A stretch of DNA of 64,000 nucleotides from Prunella strophiata. Lineage: Eukaryota; Chordata; Aves; Passeriformes; Prunellidae. The position numbers and the translations under genes are program-made. Position 1 is the stretch's first letter; each line of letters starts with the position of its first letter. The stretch lies in NCBI GenBank assembly GCA_036583965.1, contig JAZBQD010000019.1, positions 17,978,085 to 18,042,084 on the forward strand. Direction: 5' to 3'. Positions 25,855 through 36,600 of this stretch are shown one piece after another. The notes under the pieces were generated by a model. It did not search any database. It worked only from the letters and a program-made list of their open reading frames with translations, and was not told where the DNA came from.

Positions 25855-25997
25855 GAGGAAATGCTGACATCAAATACATGGAGTGGTATAAACCCTTAGT
25901 GTGGTTCTGGATCCTTGTTGGTCTTGCCTACTTTGCTGCTGTCCTGAGTATGATTGGAGACTGGTTAAGAGTCCTGTCCAAGAAGACACAAGAAGAG
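25855..25997 (+). CDS. KCNK10: KCNK10 coding exon: TM4 and proximal C-terminus
   Basis: The exon is 143 nt, entered in phase 1 and left in phase 0 (donor GTATGA). It encodes [14 protein letters not shown], then TM4 ([20 protein letters not shown]), then [14 protein letters not shown]. The [23 protein letters not shown] block is nearly invariant in TREK channels. The Ser of LSKKT corresponds to the kinase-sensitive Ser300 of TREK-1. The last Glu of the exon corresponds to Glu306, described as a proton and mechanical sensor. The basic cluster here reads KKTQEE rather than the KKTKEE I recall in mammalian TREK-1 and TREK-2, removing one positive charge from the lipid-sensing region. If the next intron were retained, translation would add one Val and stop (GTA TGA). 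Confidence 0.98.
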
Positions 25998-26549
25998 GTA
26001 TGATCAGTAATTTCTCAGTGGTTTGTCATTTTACAAGAGAGATTTAAGTGCCTGATTCCTGCTTGTCTAAATAAGGATGCTGCTCTGCATGACCAGTGCT
26101 CAATATGCCCTGTGGTTTACTTCACTGTCTGCCTTTGGTATACAGTTAGCTCTGAATCTTTAGCTCCTTCACAAAGGAATAGAAAAAAGCAACAGAAGTA
26201 ACCAAGGTTGTTATACCTCTATCAGTACTCAAAATACACAGAACACATCAGTCAGATTGCAATTATAGAATGAGGCACCAGCCTTTACTCTGAAACTAGC
26301 TGTGAAATTGTACTAAAAATTTCAGTGTCCTCTTCTTACAAATTAGGAGAATTTCCCATATTTTCCTATGCCAGGGAATATGGTTCTGAATAGAAGTTTA
26401 GATTTAGATCCCTTACTGTGTACTCTGCTTTTAAAAGTTGAAGAAACAGTAGTCAGCATCAAGGAGAGCATGACTAAATTCCCTCAGAAAATGCCCTCCC
26501 TGATTCAAAGAAGATACTATTCCTCTATTTCCTATTTTTCTATTTTGCT

Positions 26550-26603
26550 CTTTCTATTTTCCACACTTATTTCCACACTCAAATAAGTGTGGAAAATAGA
26601 AAG
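26550..26603. repeat. Perfect 23-bp inverted repeat with 8-nt spacer
   Basis: The left arm (26550-26572, beginning CTTTCTATTTTCCACAC) and the right arm (26581-26603, ending GTGTGGAAAATAGAAAG) are exact reverse complements, separated by CCACACTC. Transcribed on either strand this would give a 23-bp hairpin. The spacer repeats part of the left arm (TTCCACACT). It lies about 550 bp after the TM4 exon. Confidence 0.95.
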
Positions 26604-28287
26604 GCAACTGCCTATGCCTCTAGAGCTGAAGCCTGTGGTGGAGGATGTTATTAATATAATTTCAAATTTTAAGGCAACCCTGCTTTACTAGCAAAGTTTA
26701 CCTGGCAGGGTTAATCAAATAGCAGGAAAAATTTGGCAGGGGGGTAGTGCTGTTTTTAATTTTTGAAGGCATCTGCACCACCCAAGGCCTGGTGCATCCC
26801 CCATAGCATCTCCATTAATAAAGGGGACTGCAGAGAGTGTGGCTGCTCTGTGGATCATCAGGCACCAGGAATCTGATCTCCCACATGGATGCAAGATGCC
26901 TTCTGCCACAGTGCTAAATGGACACCTGCACATCTGGCCTGCAGAAAAAAATATGAGCTCCTTGTGGGTTATTGGATGCAAAAACTTGAGTTCAGGCTGC
27001 AGCAGCACAAACAAAGCATTGACTGTGGAGGGCTCCTGCAGACACTGTACTCCTAAATCTATTCTTCTTTAGCTGAACTTTGAGAAAGGCCTGTTTTAAC
27101 TGAAATATTGCTTGGTCATTTATCTTGATTTTTCTTATTTTGGAAGGCATATTTATTGAATACAGCCATCCCTTGATCCCTTATTCTTAGCCATTATTTC
27201 CAGCCTCCAGTGCAAAAGAGTAAAACAGAGAAAGACAGTAGGACATTCAAGGATATGCTCATAGTGCCCATACAGAATGTGTGCTGAAAACTCCTCCAGA
27301 TGGCTTGACAGTGTGGTATTTGGACAGTTGTGCAATAGAAACCTCCATTAAAGACAGCTACATTTGTCCCTGAAAATGAACCCTAGACTGGAGGAGTCAG
27401 AGTGCCACTTGAAATTATCTAATGGGTATTAAAAATTAACTACTCTGTGACTCTGTGGCTCTGAACAGAACCTTCAGTGGGACAAAACAGCTGCATCCAT
27501 GAGCAATACGAGAAAAAAACCATTCCTGTACTGCTGCACTGGTTGTTGTGCTGTTCTGAAGTGTATTGGTTTAACTATATGTGATTAACTTTGCCCACTC
27601 TTGACCCTCTACTGCTGACATTATGAGTCAGGAATTTTGTTCTTAATCAAGGATGGATTAGCATGAACATGTCCCATCATGTAACACAGCTATAAAATGT
27701 GTGGGGTGGCAAAGTGACACAGGCAATGAGTTCTGTGTCACAAAAGCCATCAGTTGGTATGTTTAGAGTTTGTCCCAGTGTAAGCCCTTTACTACTGAAG
27801 TTTGTGATCCTGGATGGATGCAGTGGAGGTGGGACCACTCCCAGTTTCACGCCAGAGAAGAAAGCGCTTATGTGGCTGTTCTATGTCGGAGCCCAGGACA
27901 TCCCTCTGGCTGCCCTGGATGGCTGCAGCCCCTGGCAGGGGGCTCAAAGGCCTTGGCACGGAGCCCAAGACCCCTGTGCCTTTGATTTTGAGCCACGGAA
28001 AAAATTACCAACCTTATATGAGGGGTTGCAAGCCACAAAAATTAAGTAGAGTAATAATTAGTTTATCACAAGGCGAAAAAGTAGAATTTTGGGGCTTTTT
28101 AGAATAAGGGTTCGGGGGTCAAGATGGAGGAATTTGGGCGTGTTCTGTCCTTCTTTCTCCTTCTTCACAGCCTCCATCTTCTGGGTGGTGGTGGCACTTT
28201 TGGATTGGTTTAGAGTAGAGTTAGACTCTGTAACATGGGTGATAGGTATTGGAAAGTACCTATAAATAATGTACACGTAGTTTTTAG

Positions 28288-28294
28288 TATAAAA
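28288..28294 (+). promoter_or_regulatory. LTR TATA box
   Basis: TATAAAA lies within the LTR and is oriented toward the last KCNK10 exon, about 280 bp upstream of that exon. It is a candidate core promoter for LTR-initiated transcripts. Activity is inferred only from position. Confidence 0.55.
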
Positions 28295-28388
28295 AGACAA
28301 CACCGCCCCAGAGGTGGGCAGTGTGCCTTGGACTGACCTGCTGAACAGACCTTGGCTGGTCAGGGAAAAAATTTGTTAGATAAGGAAA

Positions 28389-28394
28389 AATAAA
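28389..28394 (+). terminator. LTR polyadenylation signal in last KCNK10 intron
   Basis: AATAAA lies on the KCNK10 sense strand 177 bp before the terminal exon, at the spacing from the TATA box expected for an LTR R region. It could cause intronic polyadenylation of KCNK10 transcripts. Usage is unverified. Confidence 0.5.
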
Positions 28395-28570
28395 CAACTT
28401 TGAAAACTGCACGAAAAGACTCCTGACTCCTTCTTCAGTTCTTGGGCTGGGACACAGAGAGTTTCTAACTGATCAGGGTCATCTCGATCTCCTGAGAGAC
28501 CTCTGACAGTCCTACAGTAAAGATTTCTCTTTTTAAAAAAAATAAATTTCTCTTTCTTCATGTTGTGAAG

Positions 28571-29182
28571 GTTGGAGAAATAAAAGCCCACGCAGCAGAG
28601 TGGAAAGCGAACGTGACGGCCGAGTTCAGGGAGACGCGGCGGCGGCTCAGCGTGGAGATCCACGACAAGCTGCAGCGGGCAGCCACCATCCGCAGCATGG
28701 AGCGCCGGCGCCTGGGCCTGGAGCAGCGCGCCCACTCCCTGGACATGCTCTCCCCAGAGAAGCGCTCCGTCTTCGCCACCTTGGAAACGGGACGCTTCAA
28801 GGCCTCCTCTCAGGAAAGCATCAACAACAGGCCCAACAACCTGCGCCTTAAAGGGTCGGATAAGCTCAACAAGCACGGGCAGGGGGCGTCTGAGGACAAC
28901 ATCATCAACAAATTTGGATCGTCCGCTAGGATGACCAAAAGGAAAAACAAAGATCTCAAAAAGCCCATGCCTGAGGATATGCATAAAATTTATGAGACCT
29001 TCAGAAACTGTTCCTTGGATGAAGAAAAAAAGGAAGGGGAGACGGAGAAGATGTGTAATTCCAAGAACACTTCTAGCACTGCAGTTCTGACCAACTGTAT
29101 CCAGCAGCACTCAGATCTGGAAAATGGAGTGATTCCCAATGAAGCCAAAGAAAAGAAGCATAAAAACAAAGTGTTACTTTGA
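28571..29182 (+). CDS. KCNK10: KCNK10 terminal coding exon: cytosolic C-terminal regulatory domain
   Basis: The exon is 612 nt including the TGA stop at 29180-29182 (203 residues), entered in phase 0. It starts [19 protein letters not shown] and continues [19 protein letters not shown]. This proximal tail mediates lipid, pH and stretch sensing, and RRRLS is the conserved PKA-type site (Ser333 equivalent of TREK-1). The distal part contains [33 protein letters not shown] and [15 protein letters not shown], which are specific to TREK-2 and rule out TREK-1. Residues [20 protein letters not shown] match the TREK-2 distal tail. The protein ends NKVLL, a few residues shorter than the human tail as I recall it. 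The first 300 bp are GC- and CpG-rich relative to the flanks, and a 244-codon antisense ORF here is a by-product of that composition. Confidence 0.98.
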   Translation, partial: VGEIKAHAAEWKANVTAEFRETRRRLSVEIHDKLQRAATIRSMERRRLGLEQRAHSLDMLSPEKRSVFATLETGRFKASSQESINNRPNNLRLKGSDKLNKHGQGASEDNIINKFGSSARMTKRKNKDLKKPMPEDMHKIYETFRNCSLDEEKKEGETEKMCNSKNTSSTAVLTNCIQQHSDLENGVIPNEAKEKKHKNKVLL

Positions 29183-30600
29183 GACAGAAGTTAAATGTAA
29201 AAGATGCTTGACTTGAATTAACAATGTTGGTGTTTTATATACGTATGTATTGAGACACGTGCCTTATACAGACTCCTTATTCAGTCTGAATTATATAGCA
29301 TCCAAGAACATTTCACTGTGCCATAAAGACTCAAGCTTGCTCTGCCAAAACTAATCAGGAACACAGCACTGCAGAATGGCAACAGAAAGCTACGCACATG
29401 GAAATTTCAGCCTGTATAAGATTACCAGGGCAAGACACAAAGGAAGGGCTTGGACCATGGCAGTATCACCAGAGGGCTCCTACCATGGTGTGATGTTAGA
29501 CAAAGGGCAGCTATGCAAGAAGGGCCTGTGAAAGGGATGGAAAACAGTGTATCTTTGTAATGGAGTATGCATCCATAAGCCTTCCCCTGGTGATTAAAAA
29601 GAGGAGAAATGATTGGAGTGAACTAAAAACTTTCAGTAAGGCTTAGTTTACGTTTTGGCACGTGATCCGAGCTAGATATTTTTTTTTTTTTTCCCTGTAC
29701 TGGAGTCAGATGCATTACCTTTCTAAATGCCAAAAGAATGTCCATGGACACAGCTAGCAGCTGAGTGCTGGTTGGAAAATCAACATAGACATAATTAAGG
29801 GTTGGATTGCTCTTTTCATTAAAAAAAAAAAAAAAAAAAAAAAAAGAAAAAGAAAAACCAAAAAAAAAAAATCTGTGGGTATTTATCATAAGCAATGAAA
29901 AAAAAAAAGAAACAAATGGATTTTTTTTCTCATGTAGGAAAATTCAATGTAAATTTGAAAGTAAGAAATATGCAAATATGTAAATATGCACAGTAAGAAA
30001 GTGCATATGAAGAAAATACAGCATTTCATGTTATGTTGTTTAAAAGAAGAGAAACATCAATTTAATGATATTTGGCTAAAAGTATAAAACAGTGGGTCAA
30101 CTTTTTTTTAAAAGAATTTCTCATTCACACTTTCCACCACTGAAAAAGCCCATTCTATTTTAATGCTGTAAGACTATAAGGACAGAAGGGAAGCTGTAGC
30201 TTTTGCATGTCAGCAAACTGCTGTTCTCTAGCTGAATCTGAATTTTTAAAAATAGGCATAAAAGCATATATGTGATTCAAATGAGGGCCAGGGCTACCAG
30301 AGACTCTCAGGGCTCTCTGTTCCCTTTTGCTGGGTTTGGTTTCAACATAAGCTGCTGTCATAGTCTCAGAAAAAAAAAAAAAAAAAAGAAAAAAAAATGA
30401 AAAAAAGAAATTTAGGAAAAAAATATTGTGGTAATCTTTTAAGTGCTTATAGCTTTAAGTGCCATTAATGCTGTCATATTTTGTAACTTTTTAAACAAGT
30501 ATTTTGAATTATTTGGTTTATTTCCTTTCAAGTACTATCTTTGTTGGAAATTTGCTATCCCTTTTATTGATACAAACTAAACATGAGCTCTCCATTTCTA
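29183..30600 (+). other. KCNK10: Probable KCNK10 3' UTR and proximal downstream sequence
   Basis: The sequence directly after the TGA has no conserved frame and would be 3' UTR. ATTAAA occurs at 29818-29823 directly before a long genomic A tract. No clear AATAAA followed by a GU-rich element was found in this stretch, so the cleavage site is not assigned and the UTR could extend much further. A-rich tracts occur at 29821-29871, 29898-29911 and 30370-30410. Confidence 0.5.
29821..29871. repeat. Poly(A)-rich tract (A25 then interrupted A runs)
   Basis: The tract is 25 consecutive A followed by G/CC-interrupted A runs. It may be a genomic A tract in the 3' UTR or the tail of an old retroinsertion. 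There are no flanking duplications to decide. Confidence 0.85.
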
Positions 30601-33600
30601 GACTAAAGTGAAATGTAACTAAACTGTGGGCATCTTTAAAAATCCTTTGTGTTGTCTGGGCGAATGGATATGAAAATCAGAATTGTGTTTTCAAAGAAAA
30701 TGCTGCAAAATAATTAATGGGAATTGCAAAACATACTAAATTTTTTATAGTGTCAGCCTGTGGGCTACTGGGTGGGCCATTGCAGATAGAAGATTTTGCA
30801 TGCTGGAAATGAAATACACATGATTGTACCAGCAATGCTTTCCCTGAGCTTTCACAAAATCCTAAATATTCTTGCAATTCAAACTGTAAGCTTATAGGTA
30901 AGGTAAGCATGGATGTTGATTGCAGAGACTCTTGCAAGCTAGTCAGATATGCAGACATCCACAGGTCATACAGGCACAGGATTTTGGAATTGCATGCTGA
31001 TGTCTACATACACAAAAGTGCATCTATCATCCTCTGATACTTTCTGAGATTTTATGCACAATAAGAAAACTCAAAATCAAACTGACCACCAGAATTCAAG
31101 ATTGCCATGGCTATGAATGGAAGCATGGCACTGTGTATGCAAATTTTGAGTATAAATATTTGCATATCTAATGACTCTGCTGAATTTGCAGGAGTGAGCC
31201 AAATTCCACTAGTGCAAAGAAAGAAAGAAGTTTTTAGTTTATTCTGTCTGCTGGTTCACTTCTCTTGAAATGTCTTATCATATTTCTAATTTCATTACCT
31301 GTCTGAAAATCAAGGAAGAAAAAACAAAGTTTGAAAAATTTCGGGTCATTTGGGATTGCTCTAACTCAATAAGATCCGAGAGAAATTGAATTCTGCTTAC
31401 TTCACCAGTGAATCTCTTAAGGTGCAGGGCTGCACTCTGGCTTCACCTTACCAGAGACAGGGCAGTAAGCCCAGATCCTGGAGATGGTTCCACTTAAGAA
31501 CTGCTGTGGCTTCTGGAGACTTTTGTGCCAGACAGCCCTGTGCTTGGCTTCCCAAACATGCTGGCTGGTGACCATCCTAGGATCCCATCCTAGCCCCAGG
31601 CAGACACCAGCAAGGTGCAGGTCTCCACGAGCACTGGAGCTCTTTAGCCTACCTGTTACTGCTGGTTTTGGGCAGGCCTTGAGTCCCACATATGAGCAAA
31701 TGTTCTGAAGTCTCATCCATGAGCATCAATAATACTGTGGTGTCAGGATGGATGAAGCATATCTGGATGGACCAAGGCTGTTCAGATCTGGTAGGAGGTT
31801 AGGAGTGAAAGCTACAGTTTAGATTTGTGTTTGAATTCCAGAAAAGGTTCAGAAATGCTGAGATGTACAATTCAGGTCTGAGAATTGCTGTAATTCCTTG
31901 TTACATCATCCTGAGCTTTGCATCTGTGAATGATCTGGCACCCAAAAGCATCTCATCTGACTCTGAAAGCAAGCAATCCATTCAGTTTTGCAAATAATTC
32001 TCCTTGGTTACCAAATGCCAAGATCAATATCATGCATGCAGTGTTATCTGTTCTTCAGATGAGTTCTTCTCACAAAAAATGCTTGCCTGCAATAGAAAGG
32101 TTCTGCATAGTCACACAGACATCTATAAGGGGATGCATTTTCCATGTATGAAATATAAAGTTTAACCATAGCCAGGGCATTTCTTCTAATTAGGGTCAGG
32201 GAAAGTAAAGTCTGTCTTGTAAGAATTGTCTGTGTGAGCAGAGAGTTGGACAACAGGCAAATCACAGGAAACAAGTCAACATGGAAAAGTGAGGAGGCAA
32301 AATTTGTTGGGCAAACTCAGAATTGTTTGCTCTGATGCAAGAGAAGGACAATGACACCTTGGCAAAGTTTTAATCTTAACTTTCTGAGTTCTCAGTCTGT
32401 CCCCTGTCCAGATGCTAGGTGATGGTGTGTGTCTCTCATTCTAGTTTTTGTTTAGCCATGCCATGCAGGAGCCCCTGGCTGACATTTTATCAGCTGTTTC
32501 TTCAGCATCCCCTGGTTTGGGATATAATAGTTCAGGGACAAAAGGTGATGCTCAATAAACTCTCAGTGAGATACTGAGCAGAGCATTTGATGACCTTTTA
32601 TATGAAAGCAAAATGCTCTTTCATTCCTCTCCATTTCTGTGTCTGTGAAACTTGCTGAGAAAGTTGCCAGGCTAGTGACAGGAGTAAATATTTTCTGCTA
32701 GATGATTGTCTATTAAATACCTCAATATGGAAAGTGCAAATGGTGTATTTCATAGGGGGCCAGACAGAAACATCTTGACACCTAAGATGACATTTTAATG
32801 AGCTTTATTGCTTTTCCCCTTTTAAAGGGCATCCTTTGGTTTTAATTGTCTGCAACAGCTTGAGAGAGAATCTCAGTTCAAACATCAAGTGTTTTTATGG
32901 CTAAAATTCTCATCTTCTGGCATTTAGTAACACCTATAAAAGACTTGTCATGTTGTGTTTCTAGTATGGCTATTCCACCATTATAGAAAATATTTTAGGC
33001 AAAAGTAGTGTGAACCATATCCAAAACTTCTTTCTCCAAATTAGGCCCTTTCCCAGCAGCCTGAAAATAAGAAGTCAAACAAAAGGGTGGGTTACTGACT
33101 TTAACTCTGTGATCCTGCCCTGAGCATAACATGACTTGACATGGGAATTGGGACCTGAAAGAACAAGGAAACATGGATTTTCTGTAGCTGCAGCCCTCAC
33201 ACACAGAGAATGACTCAGCTGCTGTATCCCTACAGCTTTCAGCTCTGCAGTCCCACTTTCCACTGCCTTGTGCAGGAGAATTCTGCTGTGCTACTGTGGG
33301 AATCCTTCTGGACCATTAACCATCATAAGCATCGCTGAACTTGTGCAGATACTGGTTTTCAAAAAATTTGTAATTTCATTACCACTTAATAGGGAACATT
33401 ATTTCTAATAAATCCTAGAAATAGTAGTAAATAAAATACAATAATCCTCCCCCCTCAGTGATTTATATTCATGGAAGCTGATTTGGATTGTGACCATGAA
33501 ATTATAAATCACCCGAGCTTCTGCTGCCTGGCTTTAGGATGTCACTAGTACCAGTCTGCTTCCTCCAAAGCCATTAAAGGACTCTGCCAGAGACTTTCTG

Positions 33601-36600
33601 CAAAAATCTCTAACCCATAATAAATGAAATTATGTCTGAGTTCAGGTTATTAAAACCTTGTCCTTAAAAGCCCTTCATTGAAGTATTTGTATTTATGCTG
33701 TACATGGGCTGTTTGTGTGCCAGCTTTGGTTTTCTCAGGGGTTTATTTGTGTTTTCAGGTTGCATGATGTCTGCTACTCTCACTTTTCCCATTGTCCACT
33801 GAGAAATAAATTACAGGTAAAGACCAAGCATCATGTTATGTTGGGTACTAATCTAGAGCAGGAAGTCTAAACTTCCTGTTTCTATTAAACAGATATGAAT
33901 TTGAAAGGTGACTGGGGACTGTTTCAGTCCTCCCTGTACATTTACTTGTTCTGAGCTGTGTTTTGTATAATCCAGGCCAAAATCTGCCCCTGTAAGTCTG
34001 TGCAGTAAAGTGAAGCTGCCTTGTTATTTTTAAACTTTTTATATCAAAGGCCTGCTGTTATAACTCATTTCTACTGTGCAATTTATACTTACTGGAATGG
34101 CATTATATCAATACCAAACACAAATAAGCTCAGCTTCAGAAACAGTTCCCTAGGCATTTACATATCAATGAAAACACAAGGCAAATCAACATAAATCTGT
34201 GGAACTCAAATAAAGGCTTGTAGATTAATGTATGAAACTGGTTGGCTGAAATGTATCACCAAAAAAATGTAAATCTGAAAATTCCTTTGGGTTGCTGAAG
34301 TTTTCCCAAGGTTCCCATCTCCTTTACTATCAGTAACAGTTACTCTCCTTAATACCATTGCTAAACTGGACTGTATTTTTTCCTCCTGCCACTGCAACTG
34401 CAGTTCATAACATTATTAGTCTCTGTTGACTTGTGCTGTTGAAATCATGGAGGAAGCAGTTGCAAAAGCGAATTTGGAGTTGTCCTGATGCAGCCAGTGC
34501 ATAATCTGTGAGCTGGATCATGCTGGGATGGGAAGGTCACCCTAAAGGCAAGCCTTGTCCACCACACTGAGTTCTTAGGAACCAGCAGAAGAATGGCCCC
34601 ATGGTAACCCCAGACACACAACTGGCTCCTGCACACAGATTTACTGGTGATGCCTCCTGCTCTATGCAGGTAGATGCAAACTTCTTGTGCTCCCTCCTCT
34701 CTGGTTGCAGATCATATCTGAGCTCAGTCTTGTCTCCAGGAAATGACAGGGCTGCTGCTTTTGGGGGAAAGTGGACATTTCTACAGCATTTAGCCTTTTG
34801 AGGCAAAGAGGATCTGCTTTCCCTTGCTGATCTTCAGAGCAAAGCAAAGGCAGGTGATACTTGGCATGTGGGAATACTTTTGTCTCCAAAATACATTCTA
34901 TCCCCAAAGTCATTTTTATTGTGAGAGCTGGAAGCTCTCAACAGGAAAGCTTATGGTGCCTGTTGTGAGATGTAAGCTGAACATCTTTCAGCCTGCCATT
35001 TAGCAGTTTCTCAGATCCTGGATTCATACAGTAGCTTTAATTAGAAAAAAAACAGAGTTTGTGTCTAGATCATATCTTCCCAACAATTTAAATTTATTCA
35101 GGGCAATGTATCAATGTAGTTTTAGAGTGATTTTTTTCCAAGTTCTAATAGAACTTGATCTAGAACTTGGACAGTACTGAGGAACCACTATTAGTAATTT
35201 TCAGCTTTGTGTTTGAAAAAGAAGTTTCTTAAAATTTGGGGAAACATTTTTTTGGGATGCTGTTCTAAAATTTTTTCCTGATCAACTTCAAATTATACTA
35301 TAAAAAATCAGTAAAACAACTTGCAAAGGTATTCTACCTACTTTCTTGTCTCTGTCCCTCTTTCACTCTTTCTGTAAGATTCAATGGTGCTTTAGAAAGG
35401 CATTCTCAGAAAAATGAAAATTTCAGAAATGTCATTACCAGAGTGCAGAGCAGAATGTGCTTGTACCAACTTGATAAGTTTTGCTGCTATTGTCTTTATT
35501 TTATGATGTAATGTTTTGAAAGATTTAAAAAAATTGCAACAAAGACCATCCAGATGAAAACATTTTCCTTGTTGTTTTTTTCTTCCTTCTCTTTCTGTTG
35601 TCTTATCATGCAGCAATGGGAGAGGAATTGGAATTAATCTCCTCTTGTGTGTATCTCTAGAAAACAGTGCATGCTGGTAATATCACTTTTGCTGGACCTC
35701 TGAGCTTGTTTTTGCCCCTTCTACCTTTTTTTTCTTGGTGCATGATCCAGATTCCCATATTTCCTGGGTGTCTAATTTGGGAAGCCATGGTGCTGGGCTG
35801 GTTTCAAAAGAGAGACACAAATTTCCAGCCATACTTCTAGTCATACTTAACCATTTCTGCATTTAGTGACCAGAACAAGGGAAGCATGAATCAGAACTTT
35901 GAGGAGGCTCTGTCTCTCTTTCCTAGTTTCTTTACATAGAAATTATTTGCCAGAATGACTGGAAGAAGTTATGGATGGAGAGATGAGGTAAAACTTTTTG
36001 ACCTTGGGAAGCACAGACAAGGTTGGGGTTGTCTTTTACTGTGAATTCTTTTGTGGTTTTGCAGCTTTTTTGATGTTTCTATGTTGACTACTTTCTATGT
36101 TGGGCCTCAGATTCTCTCAAATCTTGTTTTTCCTTTAGCTTGGGAAATTGCAACACAGGTCAATCCACTCAGAGGGTGCAAACTCTTGAACTATGGTTCC
36201 TTTTGTCAGCAAATCAGGGTGATAAAAAATTCCAGTAATTGTGGTTCACAGATAAAAAATTCCAGAACTGTGGTTCACAGTTCTGCCTGGTGTGTATAGA
36301 GATCCCTCATGGCTGAGCCTTTGCTTGACTCTGAGAAATAAAAAAACCCTCAAACCTTCTCTGGACTGAGCAAAACAATCTCCCTTGTATTTGTGCTACT
36401 TTTTATTTGCTGTTTGTTCTACTGAGTCCTGATTCTTGCTACTTGTTGTGTATTAACTAGGCAAGTCAATACATATTTCTCCAAAGCCCACCTCCATCTC
36501 CAAAATTCTCTCTCTCTTCCCTTATGAGTCTCTTAATTGGACCTACTTTAGCGACTCTGTTTCACTCTTATTTTTCATGAAAAAAATAAAAAAATATTTA

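Larger units (their letters stand above)
27800..28523 (+). mobile_element. ERV LTR, sense to KCNK10, adjacent to last exon (limits approximate)
   Basis: The LTR signature is a TATA box (TATAAAA, 28288-28294) followed about 100 bp later by a polyadenylation signal (AATAAA, 28389-28394), then a U5-like stretch ending near CTCTGACAGTCCTACAG (about 28502-28518). The GGTTGCAAGCCAC and GGGTTCGGGGGTCAAGATGG segments resemble, from memory, an LTR family common in passerines. I could not find a convincing target-site duplication, so both ends are approximate. The 5' end could be as early as about 27697 or as late as about 28016. No internal coding region is present. Confidence 0.7.
25998..28570 (+). 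other. KCNK10: Last KCNK10 intron
   Basis: A 2.6-kb intron runs from donor GTATGA to a weak acceptor (tgttgtgaag, AAG rather than CAG) at 28561-28570. It contains a perfect 23-bp inverted repeat at 26550-26603 and a sense-oriented LTR that ends roughly 50 bp before the acceptor. The segment between the LTR and the exon is pyrimidine- and A-rich and repeats the motif ATTTCTCTTT twice. Confidence 0.85.

Noticed and set aside
28376..29110. 244-codon minus-strand ORF, the longest frame in the window
   Set aside because: It lies antisense to the GC-rich terminal exon of KCNK10 and runs on into the LTR. The sense frame is clearly the TREK-2 tail, and the antisense product shows no domain.
7089..29182. 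Assignment of the channel to KCNK2 (TREK-1) or KCNK4 (TRAAK)
   Set aside because: [19 protein letters not shown] and the distal tail ([24 protein letters not shown]) are TREK-2-specific. TREK-1 differs at each.
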